Position numbers and translations under genes: made by a program. A DNA stretch of 44,344 nucleotides from Singulisphaera sp. GP187 (GTDB lineage Bacteria; Planctomycetota; GCA-002687715). The stretch spans positions 1 to 44,344 of the forward strand of contig CAMDTN010000019.1 in assembly GCA_945907755.1 (NCBI GenBank). Direction: 5' to 3'. The notes under the pieces were generated by a model. It did not search any database. It was not told the DNA's origin and saw only the letters and a list, made by a program, of their open reading frames with translations. Shown here one piece after another: positions 26,816 to 34,945 of this stretch; positions within the stretch are counted from its first letter, which is position 1, and each line of letters starts with the position of its first letter.

Positions 26816-27466
26816 ATGCTCAGAAGTATTTTTTTCCTGTTCGTGTGCGCCGTAGCGTGCGTGGCACAAGAGCCGGCGAAGCCGGTTGATGTCACGCAGC
26901 CTGCAGCGAAACCCGTTGTTGACGCAGTGAAGCCGGCGGAGGAGGCGAAGCCCGTGAAGCTCGCGGCTGGCGACGCCATGCCCGAGTTCACACTGAAGGA
27001 CCTCGCTGGCACCGCACGCGTTGCGAAAGATCTGCTCAAAGACAAAAAGGTGTTGGTGATTGACTTCTGGTCGGCCTCTTGCCCCACTTGCAAAATGAAC
27101 GAAGTGCGCTTCACGAACTACGAGAAAGCCTGGGCCGATAAGGGCGTTGTCTTTATCCACATCGCCAGCAACCGCGGCGAAGTCGGCGACGAGAAAGGTC
27201 TCGAGCGCGTGCGTGCAGCGGTGACGGCCGAAGGCATCAAGCTGCCGATACTCGTGGACACGGGCAATGTGGTGGCCGATCAGTTTGGTGCTGCGGTCAC
27301 GCCCACGACCTATGTCATTGATGCGACCGGCAAGATCCGCTACTGCGGAGCGCTCACGGATGATTCACGCAACCGCAAGGTCACCGTGGACTACATTGGT
27401 GACGCCATCAGCGCGCTGGTGGCGGGCAAGGATCCTGAGATCACTTCGTCGCGCCCCGAGGGATGA
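26816..27466 (+). CDS. Secreted thioredoxin-like (TlpA/ResA type) protein
   Basis: This 216-residue protein has a signal peptide (about residues 1-17, ACVAQ), a Pro/Ala/Lys-rich linker (18-48) and a peroxiredoxin/thioredoxin domain from FTLKDLAG onward. The redox motif is CPTC (C89-C92) in VIDFWSASCPTCKMNEVRF, and the cis-proline loop is VTPTTYVIDATGKI. Such proteins act in the periplasm as disulfide reductases or in cytochrome c maturation. A GAGGAGA lies just upstream of the ATG at 26816; the longer open frame upstream runs through the divergent yqeY 5' end and is not used. Confidence 0.92.
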   Translation: MLRSIFFLFVCAVACVAQEPAKPVDVTQPAAKPVVDAVKPAEEAKPVKLAAGDAMPEFTLKDLAGTARVAKDLLKDKKVLVIDFWSASCPTCKMNEVRFTNYEKAWADKGVVFIHIASNRGEVGDEKGLERVRAAVTAEGIKLPILVDTGNVVADQFGAAVTPTTYVIDATGKIRYCGALTDDSRNRKVTVDYIGDAISALVAGKDPEITSSRPEG

Positions 27467-27701
27467 AGCCTCAAGCGCGTCAAGCGTGCCGGTTCCGGCG
27501 CGCCGAAGTGACGCAGATGAGTGCTCTGGGCATGGGCCCAGTTGCTGTGCGAGATCGCCTGAAGAGGCGTAGTAGGGCGAGGCCATGATTCATCAACCCC
27601 ACCACGGTGGTGGGGCTGAGGCTTGAGATTGTGGTGGAGCGGATAGAACGCGGACAGCGACCCCATTTCGGGGGCGCGTGAATCCAAGGGAGAAACGAGT
27701 C
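27467..27701. other. Intergenic/leader region with several small hairpins
   Basis: This is a 235-bp gene-free region before the acidic-protein gene. It contains three short inverted repeats: GCCT/AGGC around a GAAG loop near 27558-27569, the near-palindrome at 27597-27615 (CCCCACCAC with its complement around a single G), and a CCCC/GGGG hairpin near 27651-27663. It could be a terminator for the thioredoxin gene followed by a structured 5' leader, or a small RNA. No known RNA family was recognised. Confidence 0.35.
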
Positions 27702-27989
27702 ATGGTGGTTGGTTCGTGGGAAGACAGCTTGGACTTGGACCTGCTCGCAGGACGCCGCAAGGCGGGTGGAGCAGATGAAGAGGAAACTCCCGCCGCAGCC
27801 GATGATGACGCTGCAGGCGACGACGAGGACGATGACAAGGAGGACGAGGACGAAGATGATGTCGATCTCGACTCCGCTGACGCCGACTCGGACGAAGATG
27901 ACGACGAGGATGACGACGACGATGATGACGACGAGGATGATGATGACGACGACGACGATGAGGAAGAAGAAGACGACGACGAAGAGTGA
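27702..27989 (+). CDS. Small, extremely acidic protein
   Basis: This 95-residue protein begins with a short conserved-looking head (MVVGSWEDSLDLDLLAGRRKAGG) and then consists almost entirely of Asp and Glu with scattered Ala and Ser. The predicted charge is strongly negative, so it should be disordered and could bind cations or basic proteins. An AAGGGAG precedes the ATG at 27702 by about nine bases and supports this start over the one at 27678. A strong hairpin follows at 28038. The opposite strand is open for a long distance, but only because of the repetitive GAC/GAT codons. The function is unknown. Confidence 0.7.
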   Translation: MVVGSWEDSLDLDLLAGRRKAGGADEEETPAAADDDAAGDDEDDDKEDEDEDDVDLDSADADSDEDDDEDDDDDDDDEDDDDDDDDEEEEDDDEE

Positions 27990-28037
27990 CCTGAGTCGTT
28001 GATGAGACGCCCTGCGGTCTAAGTGCCGCTGTCAGTC

Positions 28038-28054
28038 GCGGGACGCAGTCCCGC
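28038..28054 (+). terminator. Perfect hairpin downstream of the acidic-protein gene
   Basis: GCGGGAC and GTCCCGC are separated by a GCA loop, about 50 bases after the stop at 27989. The 7-bp perfect stem with a three-base loop and no U-tract matches the other hairpins of this region (18303, 34158). The following ~150 bp to the next gene show nothing else recognisable. Confidence 0.55.
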
Positions 28055-28209
28055 AGGCTGGCCGGGCCCCCCGTCCCAAGGAAGGCCGGGAAAAACTTTC
28101 CTCGAAATGCGCAGGTTGGGGTCGGTTCTGGCCGATAGGTGCTCCGAAGGGCGACTATGTCCTCTGCTTTGGCAGTGGACATTCCGTCAGCCGCCCGCGG
28201 AGCCCCACC

Positions 28210-29802
28210 ATGCACGTCCTGATCCTCACCGTCTTTTGTGCAGCGTTTGCTCTCTCCGGGTTGCAGGCCCAAGAGCGTCCAGCCAACCCACTGAAGGCCG
28301 ACGAACTTGTTGCGCTGCACAGCGCTGGGCTGCCAGCGGCAGATCTCGTGGCCATGTTGGACAAGAATGGCTGCGCCGTCACTGACGCTGCCGGCATCCA
28401 ACAACTGCGCAGCGCAGGATTGCCAGAGCCTGTGTTGCAGTGGCTGGAAGCGCGGCTGCCAAAGCCTGCGAAGGTGGGCATCACCGTGGACGAGGTGAAG
28501 AACCTCTTGAAGGCTGGGTTGCCGGAAGCCGATGTGCTTGCCTTGATCACTGGATCCAATAGTCGCTTCGACATCACTGCAGAAGGCATGATTGCGCTCA
28601 TCCGCGAAGGCGTGCCTCCGACGATATTGAAAGCCATGCGTGAAAGCGGCGCCACCAGTGCGCTCGTAGCCGCAGCGGCGAAGCCAGTGTCTGTCGAAGA
28701 CTTGCTGAGCATGACCGCAGGCGGCATCAGCGCCGAAGAAATGGTGCGCCGGATCAAAGCGGCCGATGGGCGTTTCGACATTGATGTCGATGGGCTTTTG
28801 CGTCTGACGCGCAACAATGTGCCCAAGGATGTGGTGCGCGAAGTGTGGGCGCGGCGCAACAGCGCTGCAACCACTGTGCCTGCGGCAACGAACAGCCAGG
28901 GCACAGCGACCGCACCAACTGGTGTGGCAGGCACGGCTGCGCCAGCCGATGGGCAAGCGGGAGCCAACGCACCTGCCGCCACGGCGGCGAATCACGAACT
29001 CACGCTGCACCGCGAGGCGGAAGGCGGCTACAGCATCATGGTGCCGCGCGGCTGGTTCTTGCACCGCGAGCGCGCCGGCGCGAATGGACTAGTGTCTTTC
29101 ACCGACACCGAAGCCCCCGGGCCTTGCGGCCTCGCAGATGCGGAACTCCAAGTATTCCGTTCGCGCGCTGCGAACCCCGAGCGTTTGACCGAAACCAACC
29201 TCGAACCGATCGCAGCCAACTTCTTGAACCGCCTGCAAGCCAGCTTCGCCGGCCGCAAGGTGAGCTTCTCGTTTGGGTCGCCCGCCAACACACGCAGCAG
29301 CGGGCGCGCCGCCGTGATCTACAAAGTGGCGAGCGCCGCCGCCGATGGCACCACTCACGAAGGTGAAGTCGTGGTCATGCTGCGCGACGACCAAGTGTTC
29401 GTCATCTCGTGGGCGCTGCGTGCGGACCAACTTGCAACGCGCGGCGCGCGCATGGCGGCGTGTGCCCAGAGCTTCGACATCGCTTCCGACCCTGGTGTGG
29501 AAGCAGTGCGCGGCAAAGACGAAGACCAAATCACATCGGTGTTCGGTGTGTGGCGCACAGCGTTGTTGTCATCGGATTGGTCACTCGCGCTGAAGGTGCT
29601 GCCCGACGGCGCAGACACCGTGGTGGCGCGTGCGCAGTTCGCAGAGCTGACGCGCAAGTGCGTGCAGCCTGGCGCCAGCCTCGCGCTGGGCGGCATCCGC
29701 TGCGAAGGCGACAAGGCCAGCGCGCAGTGCACCTTGAATGGTGCCGACCCGCTGACCTTGGCTTTCACTCGCGACCCCAAGGGCTGGCGCATCCAGCCCT
29801 GA
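28210..29802 (+). CDS. Secreted protein with three helical repeats and a C-terminal beta-rich domain
   Basis: This 530-residue protein has a signal peptide (1-20, SGLQAQ). Residues 28-82, 91-145 and 160-216 are three related modules. Each is a pair of helical units of the form V-[DE]-[DE]-L-x(4)-AGLP-x-[AD]-V-L followed by FDI-x(3)-G-x(2)-L-x(3)-GVP, as in AGLPEADVLALI and REGVPPTILKAM. Similar units occur at the N-terminus of secreted proteins of Acidobacteria-like bacteria. A Thr/Ala/Gly-rich linker (~217-265) leads to a C-terminal region starting YSIMVPRGWFLHRE, with predicted beta strands. No catalytic residues are seen; the repeats suggest protein-protein contact. It converges on the transglutaminase gene with six bases between the stops. 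Confidence 0.75.
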   Translation: MHVLILTVFCAAFALSGLQAQERPANPLKADELVALHSAGLPAADLVAMLDKNGCAVTDAAGIQQLRSAGLPEPVLQWLEARLPKPAKVGITVDEVKNLLKAGLPEADVLALITGSNSRFDITAEGMIALIREGVPPTILKAMRESGATSALVAAAAKPVSVEDLLSMTAGGISAEEMVRRIKAADGRFDIDVDGLLRLTRNNVPKDVVREVWARRNSAATTVPAATNSQGTATAPTGVAGTAAPADGQAGANAPAATAANHELTLHREAEGGYSIMVPRGWFLHRERAGANGLVSFTDTEAPGPCGLADAELQVFRSRAANPERLTETNLEPIAANFLNRLQASFAGRKVSFSFGSPANTRSSGRAAVIYKVASAAADGTTHEGEVVVMLRDDQVFVISWALRADQLATRGARMAACAQSFDIASDPGVEAVRGKDEDQITSVFGVWRTALLSSDWSLALKVLPDGADTVVARAQFAELTRKCVQPGASLALGGIRCEGDKASAQCTLNGADPLTLAFTRDPKGWRIQP

Positions 29803-29808
29803 CGCGCA

Positions 29809-30831
29809 TTACAGGTCCGTGTAACTCATGCGGCGTTCCGTCTTCAACGGGGCGCCGTCTGCTTCTGCAAGGGCGTAGATGAAAATGTTCTGCGGGCCGG
29901 AGGAGGGCGCGGGCTGTAATACCAAGTCGCGTCCGAGCACGAAGGCGATGCGGTCTTCGGTCAAGTTGCCGAAGTAGTAGTCCGCAAGCTCGGGGTGCTT
30001 ATCTGCTTCGGAAATATCCACGGGTATCCAGCCAATGCCGGGTGCAAAGAACTCGGCCCAGCAGTGGTAGCCACCAACTACGCCGGTGCCATGCGCTTCA
30101 GGAATGGGGAAGCCCATAGTGAAACGCGCAGGCACGCCTTTGGCGCGCACAATGGACATGAACAAGCTGTGGAAGTCCGTGCAGTTGCCGTAACGACTGT
30201 CACAGGCCCAGTTCGAATCACCGCGCCCCCAGCCTTCGCCGTCCTTGCTGTAGCGCATGCGCTCCAGCAAAGTGCGATAGGCCGCGCGCGCGATCTGCAC
30301 CGCGTCGTGAGAACCCGGAGCCACTTCTGCAATCAGCGGGTCTAACTTCGGGCCTCCCAGTGGCACCAATTTGTGGGGGCCCAACTCTGCCGCGAAGGCA
30401 ACCCGTTCGTCTTGATTCAGTGCGCGCACCGCAGCGCTGCTCGGGGCGCGCAACACTTCCTTGCGCTTCGCCGTCAAGCTTTGTGTGACGCTGACAGATG
30501 CCGGCGGATTAGTGACGACCACGGTCCACCAACGATTGGGGCCGGATACGACGAGCGCACTCTTAGACGCCGCCCCGCCAGCATCAACCTTGATGTCGTG
30601 GTCGACAATCTGCTGTGAATCTTCCTGCAGCGGCGCCGGGATCCACAGACGCAATTCCTTGGTGCCTGCAGTGATGTTAGGCACCGTCGTGACGGCGCTG
30701 AAACTCACATGGCGCTCGTCGCCCTTGGCTGCTGGTGCTGCTGCCGCGCTTTCACAGCTACCGCTGGGGCAACTGCAAGCCGCTAAAACGCACAGTGCGC
30801 TGAACAGGACGAGAAGTTTCGCTCGATTCAT
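29809..30831 (-). CDS. Transglutaminase-like lipoprotein
   Basis: This 340-residue protein starts with a lipobox (LAAC, Cys19) and an Ala-rich linker. A beta-sandwich N-terminal domain follows (LRLWIPAPLQEDSQQIVDHDI). The transglutaminase core has the triad Cys217 (YGNCTDFHSLF), His256 (GGYHCWAEFF) and Asp272 (GWIPVDISEADK). Bacterial members act in the envelope, often as papain-like hydrolases rather than cross-linking enzymes, and their substrates are mostly unknown. The gene is divergent from the CDF transporter gene; the 201 bp between them show no clear promoter. Confidence 0.9.
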   Translation of the reverse strand: MNRAKLLVLFSALCVLAACSCPSGSCESAAAAPAAKGDERHVSFSAVTTVPNITAGTKELRLWIPAPLQEDSQQIVDHDIKVDAGGAASKSALVVSGPNRWWTVVVTNPPASVSVTQSLTAKRKEVLRAPSSAAVRALNQDERVAFAAELGPHKLVPLGGPKLDPLIAEVAPGSHDAVQIARAAYRTLLERMRYSKDGEGWGRGDSNWACDSRYGNCTDFHSLFMSIVRAKGVPARFTMGFPIPEAHGTGVVGGYHCWAEFFAPGIGWIPVDISEADKHPELADYYFGNLTEDRIAFVLGRDLVLQPAPSSGPQNIFIYALAEADGAPLKTERRMSYTDL

Positions 30832-31032
30832 GGGGGGCTCTTTTTCGTGCCCGAACCGAGCGGAGGGGATGCAGCTCTACTGAACCAAGCTGCAAGTGGA
30901 TCCGGACCGGACCCATCCGCCAGTGCGGGCGGTTGTAGCGCGTCAGCTAGGGTGCCAGCGGCGCATGGTGGCTTTGGTCCGGTAATTCACGCGCGCAGTA
31001 TACCGAACAGTTTGCGGCGCGCGCAAGCGAAC

Positions 31033-32076
31033 ATGGTTCTGGCGGTGCAGGTCGCGCGCGGTGCCGGGCTGGAGTTTCTGGCGCTTCACGCTGAAGATGC
31101 CGGTGTGGGACACGAGCACGCACATCCGCACGAAGCCGTAGCGGGCACTCCGGCGCACGACGAACGCTGGCGCGCGGCGCGGCGCGTCACCCTCGTAGGA
31201 ATGCTGCTGAAATTCGTTTTATGCGCGGTGGAAGGCAGTATGGGGTGGCTGGGCGGCAGCAGGGCGTTGCTGGCCGATGCGGTGCACACGCTGTCCGATC
31301 TGCTGGGCGATTGCGTGGTGCTGTTGACTTTGCGTTTCGCCGCGCGCCCGGCAGACGCCCGCTTCCCTTGGGGGCGCGGCAAGGTCGAAACGCTGACGGC
31401 CTTGGGGCTGGCCCTCATGCTGACCGCGCTGGCGGTGGGCATCGGCGCAGACGCTGCCAAGGCGTTGCAATCGGGAGTAGCCGGCACGCGTGCGCCGGCG
31501 TGGGTCATCTTCGGAGCGCTGCTGGGCGTCGTGGTGCAAGAAGCGAATTTCCGCATGACTCGCGCCGTGGCGGAGCGCACAGATAACGACGCCTTGATGG
31601 CGAACGCATGGCATCACCGCAGCGACGCGCTGTCGAGTGTGGCAGTGGCTTGCGGTTTGATCGGCGCCTGGCTTTGGGACGCATGGTGGCTGGATTCCGT
31701 GGCGGCTATTGCAGTGGGCGGCATGATTCTGTTAGCCGCGCTGCGCTTGCTGCAGAGCAGTGTGATGAAACTTGTAGATGTGTCGGTGGATGCGACGACG
31801 CTAGCGCAACTGCGCGTGCTGGCGGAAGCTGACGCCGCGGTGGCCGAAGTGCATGACCTGCGCGCGCGTGCTGTGGGGCCGCGCTACTTTGTCGAACTGC
31901 ATGCGGTGGTGCACCCCGACATGAGCGTGCGCGAAGCCTGCACAGTGGCGCACCGCATTGAAGCCGCACTGCGCGCGGCAGTGCCAGCGGTAGCGCGCGT
32001 GCAAGTGCACATGGAGCCCGCACGCGAAGGAGTGATCATTCCGGTGGCACCAAGCGCCGCGAAGGCGAGGCTTTGA
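31033..32076 (+). CDS. Cation diffusion facilitator (CDF) family metal transporter
   Basis: This 347-residue protein has the CDF layout of six membrane helices and a cytoplasmic C-terminal domain. The metal-site pattern in helix 2 (SRALLADAVHTLSDLLGD, with D82, H85 and D89) and in helix 5 (NAWHHRSDALSS, with H194, H195 and D198) is present. A His-rich loop near the N-terminus (GHEHAHPHE) may collect zinc. Proton-coupled export of Zn2+ or related divalent ions is the usual role. The open frame extends upstream to 30847, but only from the ATG at 31033 does the sequence fit, and the preceding codons are Gly/Ser/Ala/Pro-rich. The stop overlaps the next start (TGATG). Confidence 0.88.
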   Translation: MVLAVQVARGAGLEFLALHAEDAGVGHEHAHPHEAVAGTPAHDERWRAARRVTLVGMLLKFVLCAVEGSMGWLGGSRALLADAVHTLSDLLGDCVVLLTLRFAARPADARFPWGRGKVETLTALGLALMLTALAVGIGADAAKALQSGVAGTRAPAWVIFGALLGVVVQEANFRMTRAVAERTDNDALMANAWHHRSDALSSVAVACGLIGAWLWDAWWLDSVAAIAVGGMILLAALRLLQSSVMKLVDVSVDATTLAQLRVLAEADAAVAEVHDLRARAVGPRYFVELHAVVHPDMSVREACTVAHRIEAALRAAVPAVARVQVHMEPAREGVIIPVAPSAAKARL

Positions 32077-32759
32077 TGCGCACCACAGTGGCTGCTGGTC
32101 GTGAACTTCCGGTGGGCAAGATTGTCTGCGTCGGCCGCAACTACGCCGAGCACGCGCGGGAAATGGGCGTGGCGCCGCCAGACAGGTCCTCGACCGGATG
32201 CCCGAGCGAGCCGGTTCTATTCTTGAAACCCTCCACCGCGCTGCTGGTAGAGCCGACCCACATCTACCTACCGAGCTTCAGCACTGAAGTGCATCATGAA
32301 GTGGAATTGGTGGTGCGCGTTGGGCGCCTGTTGTGCCGTGCGACGCCCCAAGAAGCCGCAGCTGCAGTGGACGCGGTGGCCTTGGGGCTGGACCTCACCG
32401 CGCGAGACCTGCAAGCGCAAGCGAAAAAGGCTGGGCTGCCATGGGCTGTGGCCAAGGGCTTCGACGGAGCAGCGCCGTTGTCGGCATTAGTGCCCGTGGA
32501 TGGCGCCGATGCGTTGGCCAGTGCCAGCTTTACCCTCGAAGTGAACGGCGTGATGCGGCAAGCAGGAGCCTGCGCCGAGATGCTGTGGCCCCTGCCCCAG
32601 TTGATTGCGCACATTTCAGCGCGATTCACGCTGGAACCTGGAGACTTGGTGTTCAGCGGAACCCCTGCTGGGGTTGCGGCCTTGCGCGCGGGCGACCAAG
32701 TGCGAGGCACCCTGAACGGAGCGGTGCTGTTAGTGGCCACAGTCCACCAGCGCGAGTGA
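32076..32759 (+). CDS. Fumarylacetoacetate hydrolase family protein
   Basis: This 227-residue protein carries the FAH-fold signatures: GKIVCVGRNYAEHAREMG, PVLFLKPSTALL, the metal-binding VHHEVELVVRVG, AKGFDGAAPLS and GDLVFSGTPAGVAAL. Members cleave or decarboxylate C-C bonds in 2-oxo acid compounds (acylpyruvases, hydratases, oxaloacetate decarboxylases). At this length it resembles YcgM/FAHD1-type acylpyruvases, but the substrate is not certain. The ATG overlaps the transporter stop (TGATG), so it is translated in the same operon, though the functional link is unclear. Confidence 0.9.
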   Translation: MRTTVAAGRELPVGKIVCVGRNYAEHAREMGVAPPDRSSTGCPSEPVLFLKPSTALLVEPTHIYLPSFSTEVHHEVELVVRVGRLLCRATPQEAAAAVDAVALGLDLTARDLQAQAKKAGLPWAVAKGFDGAAPLSALVPVDGADALASASFTLEVNGVMRQAGACAEMLWPLPQLIAHISARFTLEPGDLVFSGTPAGVAALRAGDQVRGTLNGAVLLVATVHQRE

Positions 32760-32830
32760 ATTTCATGCGCGCTCCTTGATCGTGCCCCCTACAATGCGTG
32801 CGATCTCCGTTCCCAAGGGGTTTGGTGGCG

Positions 32831-34147
32831 ATGAGCAAGACAGTCAGCTGCATTCTCTTTCACCTGATGATCGTGGTCGGCGCAACGCGTGGCCAGCCGA
32901 TCTCCGGCGGCGTCACGTTCGGTGTCTCGCAAGTGGGCAGCGCCATCCCGGTGAGCAGCGCCCTCGGCACGCGCATGGCTGTCGACCGCGACGGCAACGC
33001 CTTCATTGTTCAAGATGCGCTGGGTCCGGGCATGGGCACGGTGCTGTTGGTTTATCCCGACGGAACACAAATCGCGTCATTTGTTGCGGGCTTGGGAATC
33101 CTCGGCCAGCCCAGCACACATCCTGGCGATGGGCGCGTGAATGTGGCTGTGTGGCTTCCGGGGCTGCAGCAGTCCACCATCTACAGATTGCAGCCCGGCT
33201 CGCCCGCGCTGCCTGTGCGCACGGTGCCGCTGATCGCGCAGGCCATCGCTTTCGATGGGCAGGGGGCTCTGCTGGTCGGCGCAGCCGGCGGTCCTCAGGG
33301 GGCCGGGGTGTACAAGTGTGTGGGGCTGAATCCGCCGCTGTTCCTAGGCGCGCTTGCAAATTGCCGCGACATCGCAGTGCGCGCCGACGACCAAGTCTTT
33401 GCCTCGGATGGCACCACTCTCTATCTCATTGCGGGCGGTGTGGCCACGCCGCATTGGACGCCGCAGAACAGTTTGCCAGGCACCGTGCCTACCATCGTGT
33501 CGCTGACGCGCGCGCCATGGAATCAAACAGGGATCGGGTTGGTGGCGGCGGTTAACGAGTACATCCCCGCGTGCTTCTGTGTGTTCGCTTACGCGGTGCA
33601 CTTGGATCCGAACGGTGTCAGCAACATGGGCGCTGCGCTGACTTCGCCCGATGTGAATGTGGCCATCGCGGCAGATTGTGCGCGCGGGCTGTACTTCCTG
33701 ACCGACAATGGGCCCGTGGCCAGCATGGTGCGTTCTCTTTGGCGCACTGAGGAGGTCGCTACAGGAGGCGCGCCCGCATCGTTGCAGAGCACTACCGTCG
33801 GCCAAGTGATCACGGCCACCATCGATGGGCAGGTCGGCGTGCCATTCCTGTTGGGGTTCATGCCGAATTTCGGACAGTTGCCGCCGGGTTTCTACGCCGC
33901 TGGCTACGGGTTGGTGGAACTGAATCCGTGGGATGCGATGTACGCCCCAGCGGTGGATGGATTGGGATTGTTCGGTGCGCCGTCGCCCTTCGGAGTCATC
34001 CCGTTTTCTGGCACTGCTGTGCTGCCAGCAACCATTCCTTCCGGCCTCACTGGATTGATGGTGTCGCTGCAAGTGGTGATGCCCGGACTGAACGCTCCGA
34101 ACGGTCTGTACTACGTGTCCAACACGCTCACCATCGCGCTGCCCTGA
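32831..34147 (+). CDS. Secreted protein with probable beta-propeller repeats
   Basis: This 438-residue protein has a signal peptide (SKTVSCILFHLMIVVGATRG). The body shows spaced blade-like units with the RMAVDRDGNAFIVQDAL and AIAFDGQGALLVGAAGGPQG patterns (strand, Asp-x-x-Gly, strand), which resemble NHL/SMP-type propellers. Several Cys residues (CFCVF) and a C-terminal immunoglobulin-like stretch complete it. No enzyme motif is seen; secretion and ligand binding are likely. The upstream open frame to 32798 includes an arginine-rich leader without a start context. Confidence 0.65.
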   Translation: MSKTVSCILFHLMIVVGATRGQPISGGVTFGVSQVGSAIPVSSALGTRMAVDRDGNAFIVQDALGPGMGTVLLVYPDGTQIASFVAGLGILGQPSTHPGDGRVNVAVWLPGLQQSTIYRLQPGSPALPVRTVPLIAQAIAFDGQGALLVGAAGGPQGAGVYKCVGLNPPLFLGALANCRDIAVRADDQVFASDGTTLYLIAGGVATPHWTPQNSLPGTVPTIVSLTRAPWNQTGIGLVAAVNEYIPACFCVFAYAVHLDPNGVSNMGAALTSPDVNVAIAADCARGLYFLTDNGPVASMVRSLWRTEEVATGGAPASLQSTTVGQVITATIDGQVGVPFLLGFMPNFGQLPPGFYAAGYGLVELNPWDAMYAPAVDGLGLFGAPSPFGVIPFSGTAVLPATIPSGLTGLMVSLQVVMPGLNAPNGLYYVSNTLTIALP

Positions 34148-34157
34148 TTGGCTCTGC

Positions 34158-34174
34158 CCGCGCGCTGCGCGCGG
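34158..34174. terminator. Hairpin between the propeller gene and terC
   Basis: CCGCGCG and CGCGCGG flank a CTG loop, ten bases after the stop at 34147 and 16 bases before the TerC start. It is the same small-loop, U-tract-free type seen elsewhere in the window. It may be a terminator for the upstream gene or a leader element of the terC gene. Confidence 0.5.
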
Positions 34175-34189
34175 CTATGATCCGCGCCC

Positions 34190-34945
34190 ATGGACCATCT
34201 CTTCTCCAGTGAAAATCTTGTCGCACTGCTGACGCTGACGTTGCTCGAGATTGTCCTCGGCATCGACAACATTGTTTTCATCTCCATCCTGACGGCAAAA
34301 GTGCCGCAAGAGCAGCGCCAGCGGGCTCGCACTTTCGGGCTGGCATTGGCGATGGGCACGCGCATCCTGTTGCTGTTGGGCATCACATGGGTGATGAAGC
34401 TGACCACCGAATTGTTCAGCGTGGCCGACCACGGTGTCACAGGCAAAGACATGGTGTTGATCGTGGGCGGCGCGTTCCTCGTGGCCAAAGCCACTTGGGA
34501 GATCCATGAGAAACTCGAAGGCGCCGAGCACGGCCCTGGGGCTCAATCCCACGGGCGATTCGTATCAGTGCTCATTCAAATCGCGCTGTTGGACATCGTG
34601 TTCTCCTTGGATTCCGTGATCACTGCAGTGGGCATGGCTAAGCATGTGGAGATCATGGTGCTCGCGGTGGTGATCTCAGTGGTGGTCATGATGCTCTTCA
34701 GCGGTCGCGTGTCGCGCTTCATTGAGCGCCACCCCACCATGAAGATGTTGGCGCTCTCCTTCTTGATCCTCATCGGTGTGATGTTGGTGGCGGAGGGCTT
34801 CGGACAACACATCAACAAGGGCTACATCTATTCGGCCATGGCTTTCTCGCTGCTGGTGGAGATGTTGAACATGCGCTTGCGCCGCAACACCAAGCCGGTG
34901 CAACTGCACAATGTCCCAAGCCCCACGGATGCGAACGGTGCCTGA
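34190..34945 (+). CDS. TerC family integral membrane protein
   Basis: This 251-residue protein has seven predicted helices and the two acidic TerC signatures: GIDN in the first helix (LEIVLGIDNIVFISIL, D26) and SLDS in a mid helix (VFSLDSVITAVGMAKH). Family members take part in metal ion homeostasis, including manganese efflux and tellurite resistance, and some supply metals to exported metalloproteins. No yybP-ykoY riboswitch, often found before such genes, was recognised. The next gene (MFS transporter) overlaps the 3' end. Confidence 0.93.
   Translation: MDHLFSSENLVALLTLTLLEIVLGIDNIVFISILTAKVPQEQRQRARTFGLALAMGTRILLLLGITWVMKLTTELFSVADHGVTGKDMVLIVGGAFLVAKATWEIHEKLEGAEHGPGAQSHGRFVSVLIQIALLDIVFSLDSVITAVGMAKHVEIMVLAVVISVVVMMLFSGRVSRFIERHPTMKMLALSFLILIGVMLVAEGFGQHINKGYIYSAMAFSLLVEMLNMRLRRNTKPVQLHNVPSPTDANGA

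Noticed and set aside
27700-29064. 454-codon minus-strand open frame opposite the acidic gene and the repeat protein
   Set aside because: It crosses two plus-strand genes with signal peptide and ribosome-binding site, and its translation is His/Arg-rich low complexity made by reading GAC/GAT repeats backwards.
30847-31032. Extended N-terminus of the CDF transporter
   Set aside because: The added 62 codons are Gly/Ser/Ala/Pro-rich and lie in the divergent promoter region; CDF proteins do not need them.
32776-33555. 259-codon frame over the propeller-like gene
   Set aside because: It overlaps the better-supported gene at 32831, which has a signal peptide and normal composition.
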